NCBI RefSeq assembly: GCF_000443995.1
Contig: NZ_AUMC01000006.1
Coordinates: 1-64,000, forward strand
Length of the DNA: 64,000 bases
Direction: 5' to 3'
Source of the DNA: Bacteriovorax sp. BAL6_X
GTDB lineage: Bacteria > Bdellovibrionota > Bacteriovoracia > Bacteriovoracales > Bacteriovoracaceae
The translations under genes were made by a program, and so were the position numbers. This document shows, one piece after another, positions 35,470 through 46,400 of this stretch (position 1 is the first letter of the stretch; the number at the start of each line of letters is the position of its first letter). Under the pieces are notes generated by a model that was given only the letters and a program-made list of their open reading frames with translations, was not told where the DNA came from and searched no databases.

Positions 35470-36620
35470 TGTGAACAATGACGATACTCATTTTCAATTA
35501 TTTTTAACTTCTTAGCAATCGTTGGCTGAGTTAAATAAATAGAAGTTAACCTTCTCTTATTAGAAACGTAAGAAGAGCCCTTCCTTAACTCTTTATCTAA
35601 ACAAAGTTCACTTCGTAAATTATCAATAGCAATACCACTATGTGCAACGACTTCAGCACTAAACCAGTCCGCAAAAATCTCATCAAGTTGATCTCTTTGC
35701 TTTCCAGGAAGAGGATAGAGGGAACGATTACAAGTAGGATTTGCTAAGATATTCTCTCCTACCTCTTTAGTTAATACTTTATTTTGAACTAGGAAGTTTA
35801 GTTGTGAGTCGTCTCTATACTTGGCACCAGCACTTGTGGAGTTCCTTAAACATTTTTGAATTGATTCAAAAGGGTTCTGACTCTTATAGAAGCCTGAGTA
35901 GCGACAACTATCAAATGAGTGAGCAATCTCATGGGCCATTAGACTTACTAAAGTTGAGCGATACTTGGCATAAGCAAAATTTAATCCTTCAAGACCAATA
36001 TTAATTTCATTAGATTTCGGATCATAAGAAAAACCCCATTCTAAGAAATCTCGGGGAGCTTGCGCCACCTTAGTACCAGAGACTTTCTTTGGTATAAAGA
36101 TGTTAATTGCCTTAACTTTATTCTCAATTTCATTAAGTGCCTTAGAATTACCTAGCTGAATCTTCAAAACAGAAAGGGCACTTTTCTTGGCCAACTTAAA
36201 AGTATTTTCTAATAAAGCAACTTTGTTCTTAGTATAAAGCTCAGAAAAAACCTTACTTAACTCTTTATCAAGTAAGTCCTGAATAACCTTTGGACGTTCT
36301 TTGAATGTTCCAGATGAAAGAACGATATTTTCGATATAATAAAGACGCCACTGTTTGGCCACATTGACGGGATCGTTAACATCGAGTTTTCTTCGTTTAA
36401 TCCAACTAGTCACAACAGGACTCTTTTTAGCGATTAAACTTCCAAGCGCTTCATCTGCAACAGCAGCTATTGGCTTTGAGTTAGCAAGATCGACCTTGAG
36501 CCTTGCAATTTCATTGTAAATTGATTCATCTTTATCAAAACTAACCTTCTTACAATATGAATTGAATGTAGGGTTGGCAAAGAGGCCCAGTGAAATAAAA
36601 AAGGGGAATATAAACTTCAT
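35466..36620 (-). CDS. Secreted zinc metalloprotease-like protein
   Basis: The start at 36620 (MKFIFPFFISLGLFANP) gives a signal peptide and about 384 residues. A zincin motif MAHEIAHSFDSC (HExxH) is followed about 85 residues later by DEIFADWFSAE, matching the ExxxD/A glutamate of gluzincins such as M13-like enzymes. Seven or more Cys residues suggest disulfides. Probable role: secreted or periplasmic proteolysis. It follows the FabI gene by 42 bases on the same strand and may be co-transcribed. Confidence 0.8.
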   Translation of the reverse strand: MKFIFPFFISLGLFANPTFNSYCKKVSFDKDESIYNEIARLKVDLANSKPIAAVADEALGSLIAKKSPVVTSWIKRRKLDVNDPVNVAKQWRLYYIENIVLSSGTFKERPKVIQDLLDKELSKVFSELYTKNKVALLENTFKLAKKSALSVLKIQLGNSKALNEIENKVKAINIFIPKKVSGTKVAQAPRDFLEWGFSYDPKSNEINIGLEGLNFAYAKYRSTLVSLMAHEIAHSFDSCRYSGFYKSQNPFESIQKCLRNSTSAGAKYRDDSQLNFLVQNKVLTKEVGENILANPTCNRSLYPLPGKQRDQLDEIFADWFSAEVVAHSGIAIDNLRSELCLDKELRKGSSYVSNKRRLTSIYLTQPTIAKKLKIIENEYRHCSH

Positions 36621-36662
36621 TCCCCTATTATAGCTTAAAAAGAACAAACGGATTGTATGGAC

Positions 36663-37445
36663 TTATTTACCGGAAACAACCGATTGATCAAAGTGGTTAG
36701 AGCGCATTCCGCAGTCGACTAAAATACCTGCAGCATTAACTCCACTTGAAGCATTTGATAATAAGAAAGCTACCGTGTTGGCAACTTCTTGTGTTTTAAG
36801 TGCTTCCTTTCTCATCGTAAGCTTTTCTGCAAAGATATAATTATCAATATAGCCAGGAATTCCTGCAGACGCAGAAGTTTTTAATGGGCCAGAACAAACA
36901 CTGTTAAAACGCACTCTTGAAAACTCACTAAAACTCTTTGCTAAGTAAGAACAAGTTGTTTCAAGCATTGATTTAATAGGGCCCATATAACCATATGAAG
37001 TGGCCTTTGTATCAGAAATTGAAATAGTCACAACTGAAGCATCTTGATTAAAAAGAGATGATAATTCATTTGATAACTGAACTAATGAGAAAGAAGAAAT
37101 CTGAGTCGCTTGTGCAAAGTCTTCCCAGGAAGTCTCATGAAAAGGTTTAGGATTTGCTAAATTTGCAAATGCAATTGAATGTAGCATTCCATCTAACTTC
37201 ACTTCATCTTTTTTTAGTTCAAGGGCAAGGGCCTTAATCTGTTCATCACTAGTTACATCAACAAGGTAACTCTTCGATTCAGGAAAAAGCTTTGAAAGTT
37301 TTGCTTGGTGATCCTCACTTTGGACAGTGAAAATACATTTTCCACCATTATCGATGATTGTTTTAGCACTGAAGTAAGCAACACTTTTCTTATTTGCAAC
37401 ACCAGTGATTAGAAATAATTTATTTTCAAAATTTAAAAAACTCAC
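36663..37445 (-). CDS. fabI: Enoyl-[acyl-carrier-protein] reductase, FabI-like
   Basis: The 260-residue short-chain dehydrogenase reduces trans-2-enoyl-ACP. The cofactor region ITGVANKKSVAYFSAK matches FabI GIAxxxSIA, and the catalytic Tyr-x6-Lys is in YGYMGPIKSMLE. RVRFNSVCSGPLKTSAS matches FabI RVNxISAGPIxTxAxxGI. It is the last of a four-gene minus-strand set with FabG, FabZ and an FAD oxidoreductase. It may be a pathway-specific rather than housekeeping FabI. Confidence 0.9.
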   Translation of the reverse strand: MSFLNFENKLFLITGVANKKSVAYFSAKTIIDNGGKCIFTVQSEDHQAKLSKLFPESKSYLVDVTSDEQIKALALELKKDEVKLDGMLHSIAFANLANPKPFHETSWEDFAQATQISSFSLVQLSNELSSLFNQDASVVTISISDTKATSYGYMGPIKSMLETTCSYLAKSFSEFSRVRFNSVCSGPLKTSASAGIPGYIDNYIFAEKLTMRKEALKTQEVANTVAFLLSNASSGVNAAGILVDCGMRSNHFDQSVVSGK

Positions 37446-37454
37446 TTTATACCT

Positions 37455-37856
37455 TTATACTTTTGCGCATGTAAATTCGATAGAAAGTACCATCTTACCA
37501 GCAACCTTAGTCTTCCCTTTAAAATAGAAAGCATTAGAGATTTGTTCAGTAAGTTCAACCTCCATCACCAATTCATCACCAGGACGAACCATATTTTTAA
37601 ATTTTGCATTTGATACTTTAGCAACGACACCAAGCCCACCATCAGAACCAGTGGCCATTAGACAGGCCCCCGATTGAAATAGCGCCTCTTGTAGAAGAAC
37701 ACCAGGCATAATTGGGTTTCCAGGGAAGTGACCTTTAAAAAAGTCCTCATCACCAGTGACCTGATAACTTGTTACAATTTTATTACCTTCTCTTTCTATA
37801 ATCTTATCGACAAATAGAAATGGCGCTCTTTGTGGAATAAGGTCTTTTACATTCAT
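37455..37856 (-). CDS. fabZ: 3-hydroxyacyl-ACP dehydratase, FabZ-like
   Basis: This protein of 133 residues is a hotdog dehydratase with the catalytic segment GHFPGNPIMPGVLLQEAL (His and Glu). IPQRAPFLFVDKI at the N-terminus corresponds to the FabZ IPHRYPFLLVDRV. Its start overlaps the FabG stop by one base and it ends ten bases before FabI, so the three act in sequence. Confidence 0.93.
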   Translation of the reverse strand: MNVKDLIPQRAPFLFVDKIIEREGNKIVTSYQVTGDEDFFKGHFPGNPIMPGVLLQEALFQSGACLMATGSDGGLGVVAKVSNAKFKNMVRPGDELVMEVELTEQISNAFYFKGKTKVAGKMVLSIEFTCAKV

Positions 37857-38596
37857 TAAAGCCCACCTGTAACTTCAAGTGATGCACCTGTGATATAGGC
37901 AGCTTCTTTAGATGCTAGAAATTGTACAGCATGTGCAACTTCTGAAACCTTTCCAAACCTTTTTAAAGGAACTTGCTTCTTGTACTCTTTAACTTGCTCA
38001 GCAGGTAGATCTGCAATTAACTCTGTTTCAATGAAGCCTGGACATACATTATTAATTGTAATCCCTTTCTTACCAACTTCTTTAGAGATTGATTTACTCA
38101 TGGCAATTTGTCCGGCCTTGGATGCCGCATAATTTGCTTGGCCAGGAAGGCCAAGACTTCCACCAACAGAACTCATATTAATGATTCGGCCGTATCTCTT
38201 TGAAAGAAAGTGATTTACTGCTCTTTTTGTCATTAGAAATGTTCCCGTTAAGTTAATATCAAGGACACGGGCCCAATCTTCATCTGGCATAATTGGAGAA
38301 AGATTATCCTTTCTGATACCTGAGTTATTTACAAGAATGTGTATTTGATCAAATTGCTCATTCATACGATTCCAAAAAGCTTCAACTTCTGTCGCATTTG
38401 AAACATCAAAGGCTTCAAGAAAGAGGTTTTCGCCCATTGCGCCTAGCTCTGTTTTAAATGCATTAGCAGCATCGTGGTTACCAGCATAAGTAGCGATAAC
38501 TCGTGCTCCACTTTTTAAGAAAGCTTCAGTGATTCCACGGCCAATCCCACGAGTTCCACCAGTAACAATTGCAACCTGATCTTTAAAATCAAACAT
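37856..38596 (-). CDS. fabG: 3-oxoacyl-ACP reductase, FabG-like
   Basis: The 246-residue classical short-chain dehydrogenase has VTGGTRGIGRGI for NADPH binding, NNSGIRKD, the catalytic Ser in NMSSVGGSLGLPGQ and Tyr-x-x-x-Lys in YAASKAG. It ends ITGASLEVTGG as FabG does. It follows the oxidoreductase gene by 18 bases. Confidence 0.92.
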   Translation of the reverse strand: MFDFKDQVAIVTGGTRGIGRGITEAFLKSGARVIATYAGNHDAANAFKTELGAMGENLFLEAFDVSNATEVEAFWNRMNEQFDQIHILVNNSGIRKDNLSPIMPDEDWARVLDINLTGTFLMTKRAVNHFLSKRYGRIINMSSVGGSLGLPGQANYAASKAGQIAMSKSISKEVGKKGITINNVCPGFIETELIADLPAEQVKEYKKQVPLKRFGKVSEVAHAVQFLASKEAAYITGASLEVTGGL

Positions 38597-38614
38597 ATTA
38601 ATTCCTTTTAATTT

Positions 38615-40054
38615 TTATTTTTCGCTAGATTTATCTAAGTAAGTATTTAAGTCATGTCCTACGATAACACCGTAGTTTGCGGCCCCAAGCCAACCAGACA
38701 TTATAATCCCAACAGAGCCTGCATGAAAAAGGCCCTTTATTTCATTTGGAAGCTCTTTAGATACAGCGAGTCCTTCAAACTTTGTTCCAAACGAAGAACC
38801 AAAGTGATGATGTGTATACTTCTCAACAGTACGAGGAGAAGAAACATTTACATGTTCAACCTTGTCCTTAAAGCCAGGAACAAGTTTTTCCATCGTATCA
38901 AGAGCATTCTGTGCAAGATAGTCTTTTCGTTCTTTATATTCTTCGTCACTTAAGTGCATCCAATCTTCGTAGCGAGCATTTATACTTGAAACAACCGCAT
39001 ATTTTTGTTTCATATGCTTTCTCATTTCAGGGTAATAAATTGAGAATGTCTGAGAGTATGCATTAGGTGATAAAAGAAGATTTGTATCAAACTTATCAGA
39101 GCTTGAGTAAAAGATCAGCTCACCGATATTTGGAATCGACTCTCCTTCTTTAAGTCCCATAAAAACCTGACATGAAGACGAGTTTACTCTTACGGCCTTT
39201 GCTTCTTTAGCAAATTTTTCAGAATAATTCGCATTTGGAGTCATCTTAAAGATCGTATTATAGAGAGCAGAGTTAGATAGTACTGATTTCGATAATACCT
39301 TTTCTTCTCCGATACGCACGCCTTTTGCGACATTATCTTCAACTAAGATTTCATCGACTTTTGCATGAAGTTTGATATCAACACCATTGGCAAGAAGTTC
39401 ATCTTTCATCATCCCAATAAGCTTATCCGTACCACCTCTAAAGATATAGGCACCTTTATTCATGAAATTAGAAAAAACAATTCCAAATGTAATGGCCTCA
39501 TCTTCAAGAGTTGAACCATTAGCGTAAGCAATAGGTTCAAGTAAAAAACGAACAACATCGTTTCGACCAGGAAAATATTTTTCAAATAACTGGCCATTCG
39601 TCATGGCCTCATCATCATAAAAATTCATGGCGCGAAGTTCGTTAAAGAAACCTACAACGTAATCACGCTCAAGATTAAACTTTTCAACCATGATATTGAT
39701 ATAGTCTTCTTTAGTAAAATCAGTATCAATCTCAAACTGTGGATTGATAAAACGAATCTTATCTACACGCTCAATACAGTCAGCGATATCTTTTGACCAA
39801 TATCGGCGACATGTCTTAATCATCCCAACAGGAAAACCATGAAGAGAGATATCAAAAATATGTCTTTCACCTTCATTTGTTGGACGTCTAAACCAAGTAG
39901 CAAAGCCACCTAATTTATTATGGGCCTCAAGAAGAAGTACACTTCTTCCATCTTTGGCCAATTTATTAGCGGCCGTCATCCCTGCAAGACCTGAGCCTAC
40001 AATAATAACGTCATAAAACTTTGTAATCGAATCTTTCTTTTTCAGTAATGCCAT
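38615..40054 (-). CDS. FAD-dependent oxidoreductase, phytoene desaturase/retinol saturase-like
   Basis: The 479-residue flavoprotein starts with YDVIIVGSGLAGMTAANKLA (Rossmann GxGxxG) and LLLEAHNKLGGFATWFRR, typical of the CrtI/CrtO/RetSat group. It ends with GLFHAGSVGIIMSGWLGAANYG, the second FAD contact. These enzymes saturate, desaturate or isomerise polyene chains. Linkage to FabG-FabZ-FabI suggests it acts on an acyl chain rather than a carotenoid; that is inference. It is the first gene of the cluster. Confidence 0.88.
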   Translation of the reverse strand: MALLKKKDSITKFYDVIIVGSGLAGMTAANKLAKDGRSVLLLEAHNKLGGFATWFRRPTNEGERHIFDISLHGFPVGMIKTCRRYWSKDIADCIERVDKIRFINPQFEIDTDFTKEDYINIMVEKFNLERDYVVGFFNELRAMNFYDDEAMTNGQLFEKYFPGRNDVVRFLLEPIAYANGSTLEDEAITFGIVFSNFMNKGAYIFRGGTDKLIGMMKDELLANGVDIKLHAKVDEILVEDNVAKGVRIGEEKVLSKSVLSNSALYNTIFKMTPNANYSEKFAKEAKAVRVNSSSCQVFMGLKEGESIPNIGELIFYSSSDKFDTNLLLSPNAYSQTFSIYYPEMRKHMKQKYAVVSSINARYEDWMHLSDEEYKERKDYLAQNALDTMEKLVPGFKDKVEHVNVSSPRTVEKYTHHHFGSSFGTKFEGLAVSKELPNEIKGLFHAGSVGIIMSGWLGAANYGVIVGHDLNTYLDKSSEK

Positions 40055-40079
40055 TTTTTAACTTTTCTTTTTTATCAAC

Positions 40080-41228
40080 TTATTTCTTTAATACCATTGT
40101 TGATAATTTTTTTGTTTTTGGATTAATTACATAAACAATAAATGCAACGGTACCGTTATCGTTAATACGTGGAGCATGAACAAATGGCGAAGTCGTTGCA
40201 TCAACAACTTCATAATCGATACCATTGAACGAAAGAGCATCTCCTTCGCCAATAAGCTTTGACCACTGTCCGTTGCTGTATGTAAAGATCGCCGCAACAC
40301 CGGCCTTATCATAGCCACGGATAATGATATCTCCATTTGCGTTCATTGAAGGAGCAAAGCCGTCAAACTTAGAAATAACTTTTCCTAAAGTTAAAATAGG
40401 CTTAACGATTCCATTTTTAGAAGCAAATAATTTTACACCTTCACTTGTTTGTGCCCAAACTGCAATATCACCATTTTTATTCACAGTGTATTGGTTTTGA
40501 ATCGCTTTAATTTTTGAAGATGGTTGTCCATCTCTATCTTGCATAACAATTTGACGGCTACCCTTTTTAATATTGTAAAGGTAGAGGCGATCTGGTTGAG
40601 ACTCAGCAGTAGACTCTCCCATTCTCACTTTTGTTAGAACAAAATTGCCGGCCATTACAGGAGAAAAGATATATCCCATTTCTTTAGTAAAGCTTGTAAA
40701 CACATCTTTTTGACCATCAAGGTTCTTCATCACAACTTTTGCTTTGCTTGTTCCAAAAGAATGACGATATACCAGAGTATCTTCACTATTCATGGCAACA
40801 CCAGAAACACCGGTAAACATCCCTTCGAAATTTTCATGTTCAATACGCTTACCTGTTTCTAAGTTGATCGTATAAATGCCAGTGTGTTCATAGCCATTAT
40901 TAGGTGCGAAAACGACGTGATCTTGTCCTGTTGATCCATCATTAAAAAGATAGAATTCACTAATGGCCTCATCACCATTTCCAGCATAAAGCTTCACATT
41001 ATCGCCATGATTACCACAAAGAATTCCGTATTTAGAAATCCCGTTGTCTGCACCACTAAGAGAAAAACAAACTTTACCTGAGTTCTCTAACCTAAGAGAT
41101 GTACTGATCCAAAATGTTTGATCAGGAAGATTAAGTTTTAATTCACCACTACTTGCTAACAATTCGTAACTTGCTTGTGCATTGAACATTGCGAAAGCGG
41201 CCAATGCTATTTTAAATAAATTCTTCAT
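40080..41228 (-). CDS. Secreted protein, beta-propeller-like
   Basis: The start at 41228 (MKNLFKIALAAFAMFNAQA) has GGGGTAAA upstream and yields a signal peptide. The roughly 382-residue protein has repeated segments of the form TVNKNGDIAVWAQTSEG, PSMNANGDIIIRGYD and RINDNGTVAFIVYV, spaced about 50 residues apart, as in beta-propeller repeats. Asp/Asn-Gly turns are frequent. Function is unknown. It is upstream of the FAD oxidoreductase gene on the same strand, separated by 25 bases. Confidence 0.75.
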   Translation of the reverse strand: MKNLFKIALAAFAMFNAQASYELLASSGELKLNLPDQTFWISTSLRLENSGKVCFSLSGADNGISKYGILCGNHGDNVKLYAGNGDEAISEFYLFNDGSTGQDHVVFAPNNGYEHTGIYTINLETGKRIEHENFEGMFTGVSGVAMNSEDTLVYRHSFGTSKAKVVMKNLDGQKDVFTSFTKEMGYIFSPVMAGNFVLTKVRMGESTAESQPDRLYLYNIKKGSRQIVMQDRDGQPSSKIKAIQNQYTVNKNGDIAVWAQTSEGVKLFASKNGIVKPILTLGKVISKFDGFAPSMNANGDIIIRGYDKAGVAAIFTYSNGQWSKLIGEGDALSFNGIDYEVVDATTSPFVHAPRINDNGTVAFIVYVINPKTKKLSTMVLKK

Positions 41229-41359
41229 AATATTTACCCCGAAATAAGTGAAAGTATGTGTTATTAAAGGCATCATCATACCTAAGAGGCATCATTTCGG
41301 CTAGAAAATGGATAAGAATTTTTTGGGCCAAATGACTAAAAATAGGTTAGATTTGACAC

Positions 41360-43270
41360 ATGTCGATCCTTTGCAACTTAAAAAACATCAATCTTGCCTT
41401 TGGGCAGAAAGTCATTTTCAATAACGCACAATTCTATATTGAGCACGGGGACAAAATTGGTCTCATAGGCCTAAACGGTATGGGAAAGTCTTCACTTCTA
41501 AAGATTATAAATGAAGAATTAGCACCAGATTCATCAACGCCCCCATTTACATTTGAAAAGGCCACTAAGGCACAGGGAGCGACTCTCGAATTTAATGTAT
41601 TCAAAGTTGATCAAAACTTTACGATACCTAATGACGATATCACTATTGCTGAATATTTTTATTTTCAATATCGTGAATTTAAAAAACTTAATGATGATTT
41701 AGTTGCTCTAGACTTATCAACAGACAAAGGTCTTGAGCAGCAAAATAATATCATGGAAGAGCTTGAGCATAGAAATTATTGGGAGCTCAAAAACAACTAT
41801 GAAAGTTACATAAAGGCCTTTGGCCTAACTGATCTTCATCTGAAGGTGAAAGGATTATCAGGTGGAGAACAGAAAAAGATTCAACTAAGTCTTGGCCTTA
41901 CTGCTAAGGAAAATCTCATTCTATGGGATGAGCCAACTAACCACTTAGACTTTGAAACCATTGAACAATTTGAAGATGAGATCATGAAGTCAAATAAGAC
42001 TCACGTAATCATCTCCCATGATAGATACTTACTTTCAAAAGTTACGACGAAGATTTTTCATATACATGCAGGAATTGTTTCACCTTTCAAAGGAACATAC
42101 GCAGAGTACTTAGAGTTTACGGCCGCACAAGAAGAAATGCGATTAAACTCTTTAACGAAACTGAAGAACTCACTTAGGCGCGAAACGGCTTGGATGCGCC
42201 AGGGAATCAAGGCCCGCGGGACACGCTCAAAGAAGCGTGTTGAAAACTTTAACGACCTATCTAAAGCAGTTCAAAAACTAAAAGATCAGGCACGAAGTCA
42301 ACTTGATCTTGCAATGAATGATAGCAATCGAAAGACAAAACAACTTGTCCAATTAAAAGATGTTTCATTTGGTTTTGAAAATCATGCCCCATTATTTAAT
42401 GGGATAAATCTTTCAATTTTTAAAGGCGATAAAATTGGTGTTCTCGGAGAGAACGGGGCCGGTAAGTCAACACTTATGAAATTAGTTGCAGACCGTCTTA
42501 CAAACACAAGCGGAATTATCAAAAGAGCAGATGATTTAAAGGTCTGTCTTTTTTCACAAAAAAGAGATGAGTTTGACTTAACAAAATCACCATATGACCT
42601 ACTTGGTGAAGGTGAAGACTTTATTCATTTCAAAAATGGCCGCTCAATCCATGTCGCCAGTTATTTTCAAAACTTCCTCTTTGATCGCGGTGAACTTCAT
42701 CGTCCTCTTTCTAGTTTTTCAGGAGGAGAGCTAAATCGACTACAATTGGCACTAAACCTAAAGAACGAAGCGGATATTTGGATCTTTGATGAGCCAACAA
42801 ACGATCTTGATATTGAGTCGATTGAAATTTTAGAACAAAAGCTCTCTGAGTTTCAGGGTACAGTTATTATCATATCTCACGATCGATCATTCTTAGAAAA
42901 TATCACAAATCGTGTATGGTTAATTGAAAAACAATCAGTCACAAAGTTTTCAAGTGGATTTACTTTTGTACGTCCATATTTAGAGGCCCGCGAGATTGAA
43001 AAAGATCTTGAGAATCAGCAAAACGAGCAAGAAGTTAGGCCTCAAGCAGTTGAAGAAATTAAAGTTGAAAACAAACCTGAAGTTGATACAGATAAAGTTG
43101 AAGCTGAAATCATGGATATTGAAGAACAAATTTCAAAAATTGACGAGCTTTTATCACGCTTTGACTATTCAAATATGGATGATGAAAAGAACCAATTGAT
43201 TGCAGGGCTAAATCAAAAAAAGAGTGTTCTAAATGAAAAAATTGAAGAACTTTTTGAGCTGTTATCATAA
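41360..43270 (+). CDS. ABC-F family ATPase
   Basis: The 636-residue protein has two ATPase domains without membrane segments. Domain 1 has GLNGMGKSSLLK, LSGGEQKKIQLSL and LILWDEPTNHLD; domain 2 has GENGAGKSTLMK, FSGGELNRLQLAL and IWIFDEPTNDLD. An arm/linker with basic residues lies between, and a C-terminal coiled coil is present (residues about 555-635), as in Uup. ABC-F proteins act on ribosomes. A Uup assignment is plausible but not certain. Confidence 0.93.
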   Translation: MSILCNLKNINLAFGQKVIFNNAQFYIEHGDKIGLIGLNGMGKSSLLKIINEELAPDSSTPPFTFEKATKAQGATLEFNVFKVDQNFTIPNDDITIAEYFYFQYREFKKLNDDLVALDLSTDKGLEQQNNIMEELEHRNYWELKNNYESYIKAFGLTDLHLKVKGLSGGEQKKIQLSLGLTAKENLILWDEPTNHLDFETIEQFEDEIMKSNKTHVIISHDRYLLSKVTTKIFHIHAGIVSPFKGTYAEYLEFTAAQEEMRLNSLTKLKNSLRRETAWMRQGIKARGTRSKKRVENFNDLSKAVQKLKDQARSQLDLAMNDSNRKTKQLVQLKDVSFGFENHAPLFNGINLSIFKGDKIGVLGENGAGKSTLMKLVADRLTNTSGIIKRADDLKVCLFSQKRDEFDLTKSPYDLLGEGEDFIHFKNGRSIHVASYFQNFLFDRGELHRPLSSFSGGELNRLQLALNLKNEADIWIFDEPTNDLDIESIEILEQKLSEFQGTVIIISHDRSFLENITNRVWLIEKQSVTKFSSGFTFVRPYLEAREIEKDLENQQNEQEVRPQAVEEIKVENKPEVDTDKVEAEIMDIEEQISKIDELLSRFDYSNMDDEKNQLIAGLNQKKSVLNEKIEELFELLS

Positions 43271-43455
43271 ATAGTTTCCAACTGCCAAATAAGAGTGGCT
43301 ACTTCCTAGAGGAAATGGCCATATTACCTACCTAAGTCATTGAATTCTTTACTACTCCAATTTTCTGTTACGATAAAAAAGACTTAAAAAATATATAAAA
43401 TTCCCGATAAGAACTTGATGTATAAAAGTGGTACGTAAACAGGATAGGAACAAGT

Positions 43456-46400
43456 TTGAAACTTAAGGCAATATCGGCCATCGTTATACTAACGCTGGCC
43501 TTACTATTGACGAATAAAGAATCAAAGGACGAAAGTCTAGTTATTTCTAGCAAACTAAAAAACACAAATACTATTGAAGAGAATAAAGAATATAATCTCA
43601 ATCGTGTACCTGCTTCTGCGTCAGTAAATTCGAAAAAGAAAATATTCGCTCCAAAGAGGCCTGTCGTTGTTAACAAGACTGCAGGTAACGATCACAACAC
43701 ACCGGCCTATATTAATAATAATTCTAGCGACTCGACTCACTCGAATACGGAAGTTAATACTAGAGAGAATCCATTAAATCTATCAAGAGATGCTAGTCCA
43801 GCATATACAAACTCTAATAATTTAAGTTCTTCGAATTATGATCCAACTGCGCCGTCTAGAGATTTAAGCAACAACAAAGATATCGATCAAGAGTCATCAA
43901 CTTCATCTAGTTCAAGCTTTTATTACCAAACAACAGTACAGGCACAAGAAGAGTCGAGTTCATCGTCAAGCTCAAGTTCAAACTCCTCGTCTTCTTCTAA
44001 ATCAGATCCATATATCCCACCGACACCAAGGCTACAGGGACTAGTACCACCGCTAAATGGCGTTATTACACATACAAACTTCTTCTCTCGTCAATTTAGT
44101 GCTTATGCAGCGACTACTTGCCCTGATCCAAAGGTAGCAGTTTTTGATACGGTGACAATGACGATACTAGAGGACAATCCGATTGATTTAGAGACAATTG
44201 CGACAACGACACAATTTGAGTTTAATATTAGTGACCTTGATTTAGACTTAACAGCACCAGCGCGCTACAAGATCAAGCTTCTAGGTTGTGACATTGAACT
44301 CGAAAAAATTGTCACAAGTTTCTATAGGAACCAAAATATTACAGCAGCTTCAACAATACTTGCGCAACTTCCTTCTACTAATGTTGATTACTCGACTGAT
44401 GCAAACTTTACAAAAAAATTAGAAGAAGCAGAAGAGGCGCTATCAAAAACTCTTGATGAGAACCTTACTAATCTTGAAGATGCCTATACGCAAATTGAAA
44501 GTGATAGCGAAATACAAAATACTTTTAACGAGCTAACAGATGGTGAAAACTTAGAAGTTCTAAAAAGCTCTAAACCTAAGATTAAAACAATTCTAACACC
44601 AACCTTTATGGATGAAGGGGTTTCGGCTTCGTATTCTGCACTTGCAGATCACTGGGACTCGACTTATCAAATTGCCTATGAATGGTTTGTTGATGGTATA
44701 TCAGCTGGAACGGGGAATGCATGGAGCTACACTCCTCCAACAAATACTCTTCCAAAGGCAACAATCACACTTAAAGTTGGAAAGAAACAAAGTGGTAATG
44801 ATCGTGTCGATACAAATTTTCCATTTCACGAAAAAAGTTATGAAATTGATATTAATCAAGTCAATGACGCCCCTACTTTATCAACACCACAAACAATTAG
44901 TGCAACAGAAGACTCAAATCTAGACTTTAGCTTAACAGAAGGTGTTGACCCAGACTCATTCTCATTAACATATTCAATTGAAACGCAACCGACAAATGGA
45001 ACCCTGAGCTGTAGTACTAGTACAACAACTTGTACATATACACCTAATCTTAATTTTACAGGTAGTGACAGCTTTACATATAAGGCTAATGATTCTGAGC
45101 TGGATTCAAATATTGCTATCGTTAATATTAATGTTGCTAACGTGAATGATAGGCCAACAATTGCAGCAGATGAAACTTTTACTGCTGTCGAAGACAATGC
45201 CTTAAACTTTACTATTTCTGACTCGACAGACATTGATAATACAAGCACTGAACTTAGCTATAAGCTAACTACACCTCCTACGAATGGGGTTCTTTCTAAT
45301 TGCTTTACAACGGGAAGCTATCTGTCAGACTTAAACTGTACGTATACACCAAATGCAAATCATAACGGTTCAGACACATTTACTTATATCGTAAATGATG
45401 GCCAATACGACTCAATTGGCCAAGCAACAGTTACAATAAATACAACTGCTGTAAATGATGCTCCGACACTTTCTTCAACGCAGACACTTACAACAGCAGA
45501 AGACACACTTCTTGCCTTCACACTAAATACAGGAAGTGATATTGAGGCCGATCCCCTATCTTATATAATCGTATCAACGACTTCTAATGGTGTTTTAACT
45601 TGTACAGGAGGTACTTCTAGAGATTGTCAGTACATGCCTTCAGCAAACTTCAATGGTGTTGATTCATTTACATATAAAGTTAATGATGGAAGCCTCGATT
45701 CAAATATCGCAACTGTATCTATAACGATTTCTTCTGAAAACGATGCTCCACTAATTGGCAGTGATCAAAGTGTATCAACAAATGAGGATACTCTTGTAAG
45801 CTTCACGCTAAATAGTGCGACAGATATTGATGTACCGGCACAAACAATTCAATACAAGCTCATTACTGGCCCTACTAATGGTACCCTTGCAAACTGTATT
45901 ACTACTGGAAGCTACACAACAGACATTACTTGTGACTACACTCCTAGTTCTAATTTTAATGGTACTGATACTTTTACATATAGAGCTAATGACACTCAAG
46001 CAGACTCTCCAACAGAAGCAACAGTTACAATCACTATTGCTGCTGTAAATGATGCTCCAGCACTTGCGGCAACACAAAGTGTTTTAACAAGCGAAGATAA
46101 TCCAATCAGTTTTAATTTAAACGCGGCAACAGATATCGAAAACGATGCTCTGACATACACTATCGTCTCAACAACTACGAGTGGTACACTTGTATGTGAC
46201 GAAGGTAGTTCAAGAGCATGTACTTATACTCCGAATGTAAATTTTAATGGTCAAGACACATTCACTTATAAAGCAAATGACCCGGGCCTTGACTCAAATA
46301 CTGCAACAGTAACAATAGACGTGACAGCAGTTAACGATGCACCAGTAATGGCCTCAAATCAGAGCTTCACAACTGATGATAACACTCCACTAAGTATTAC

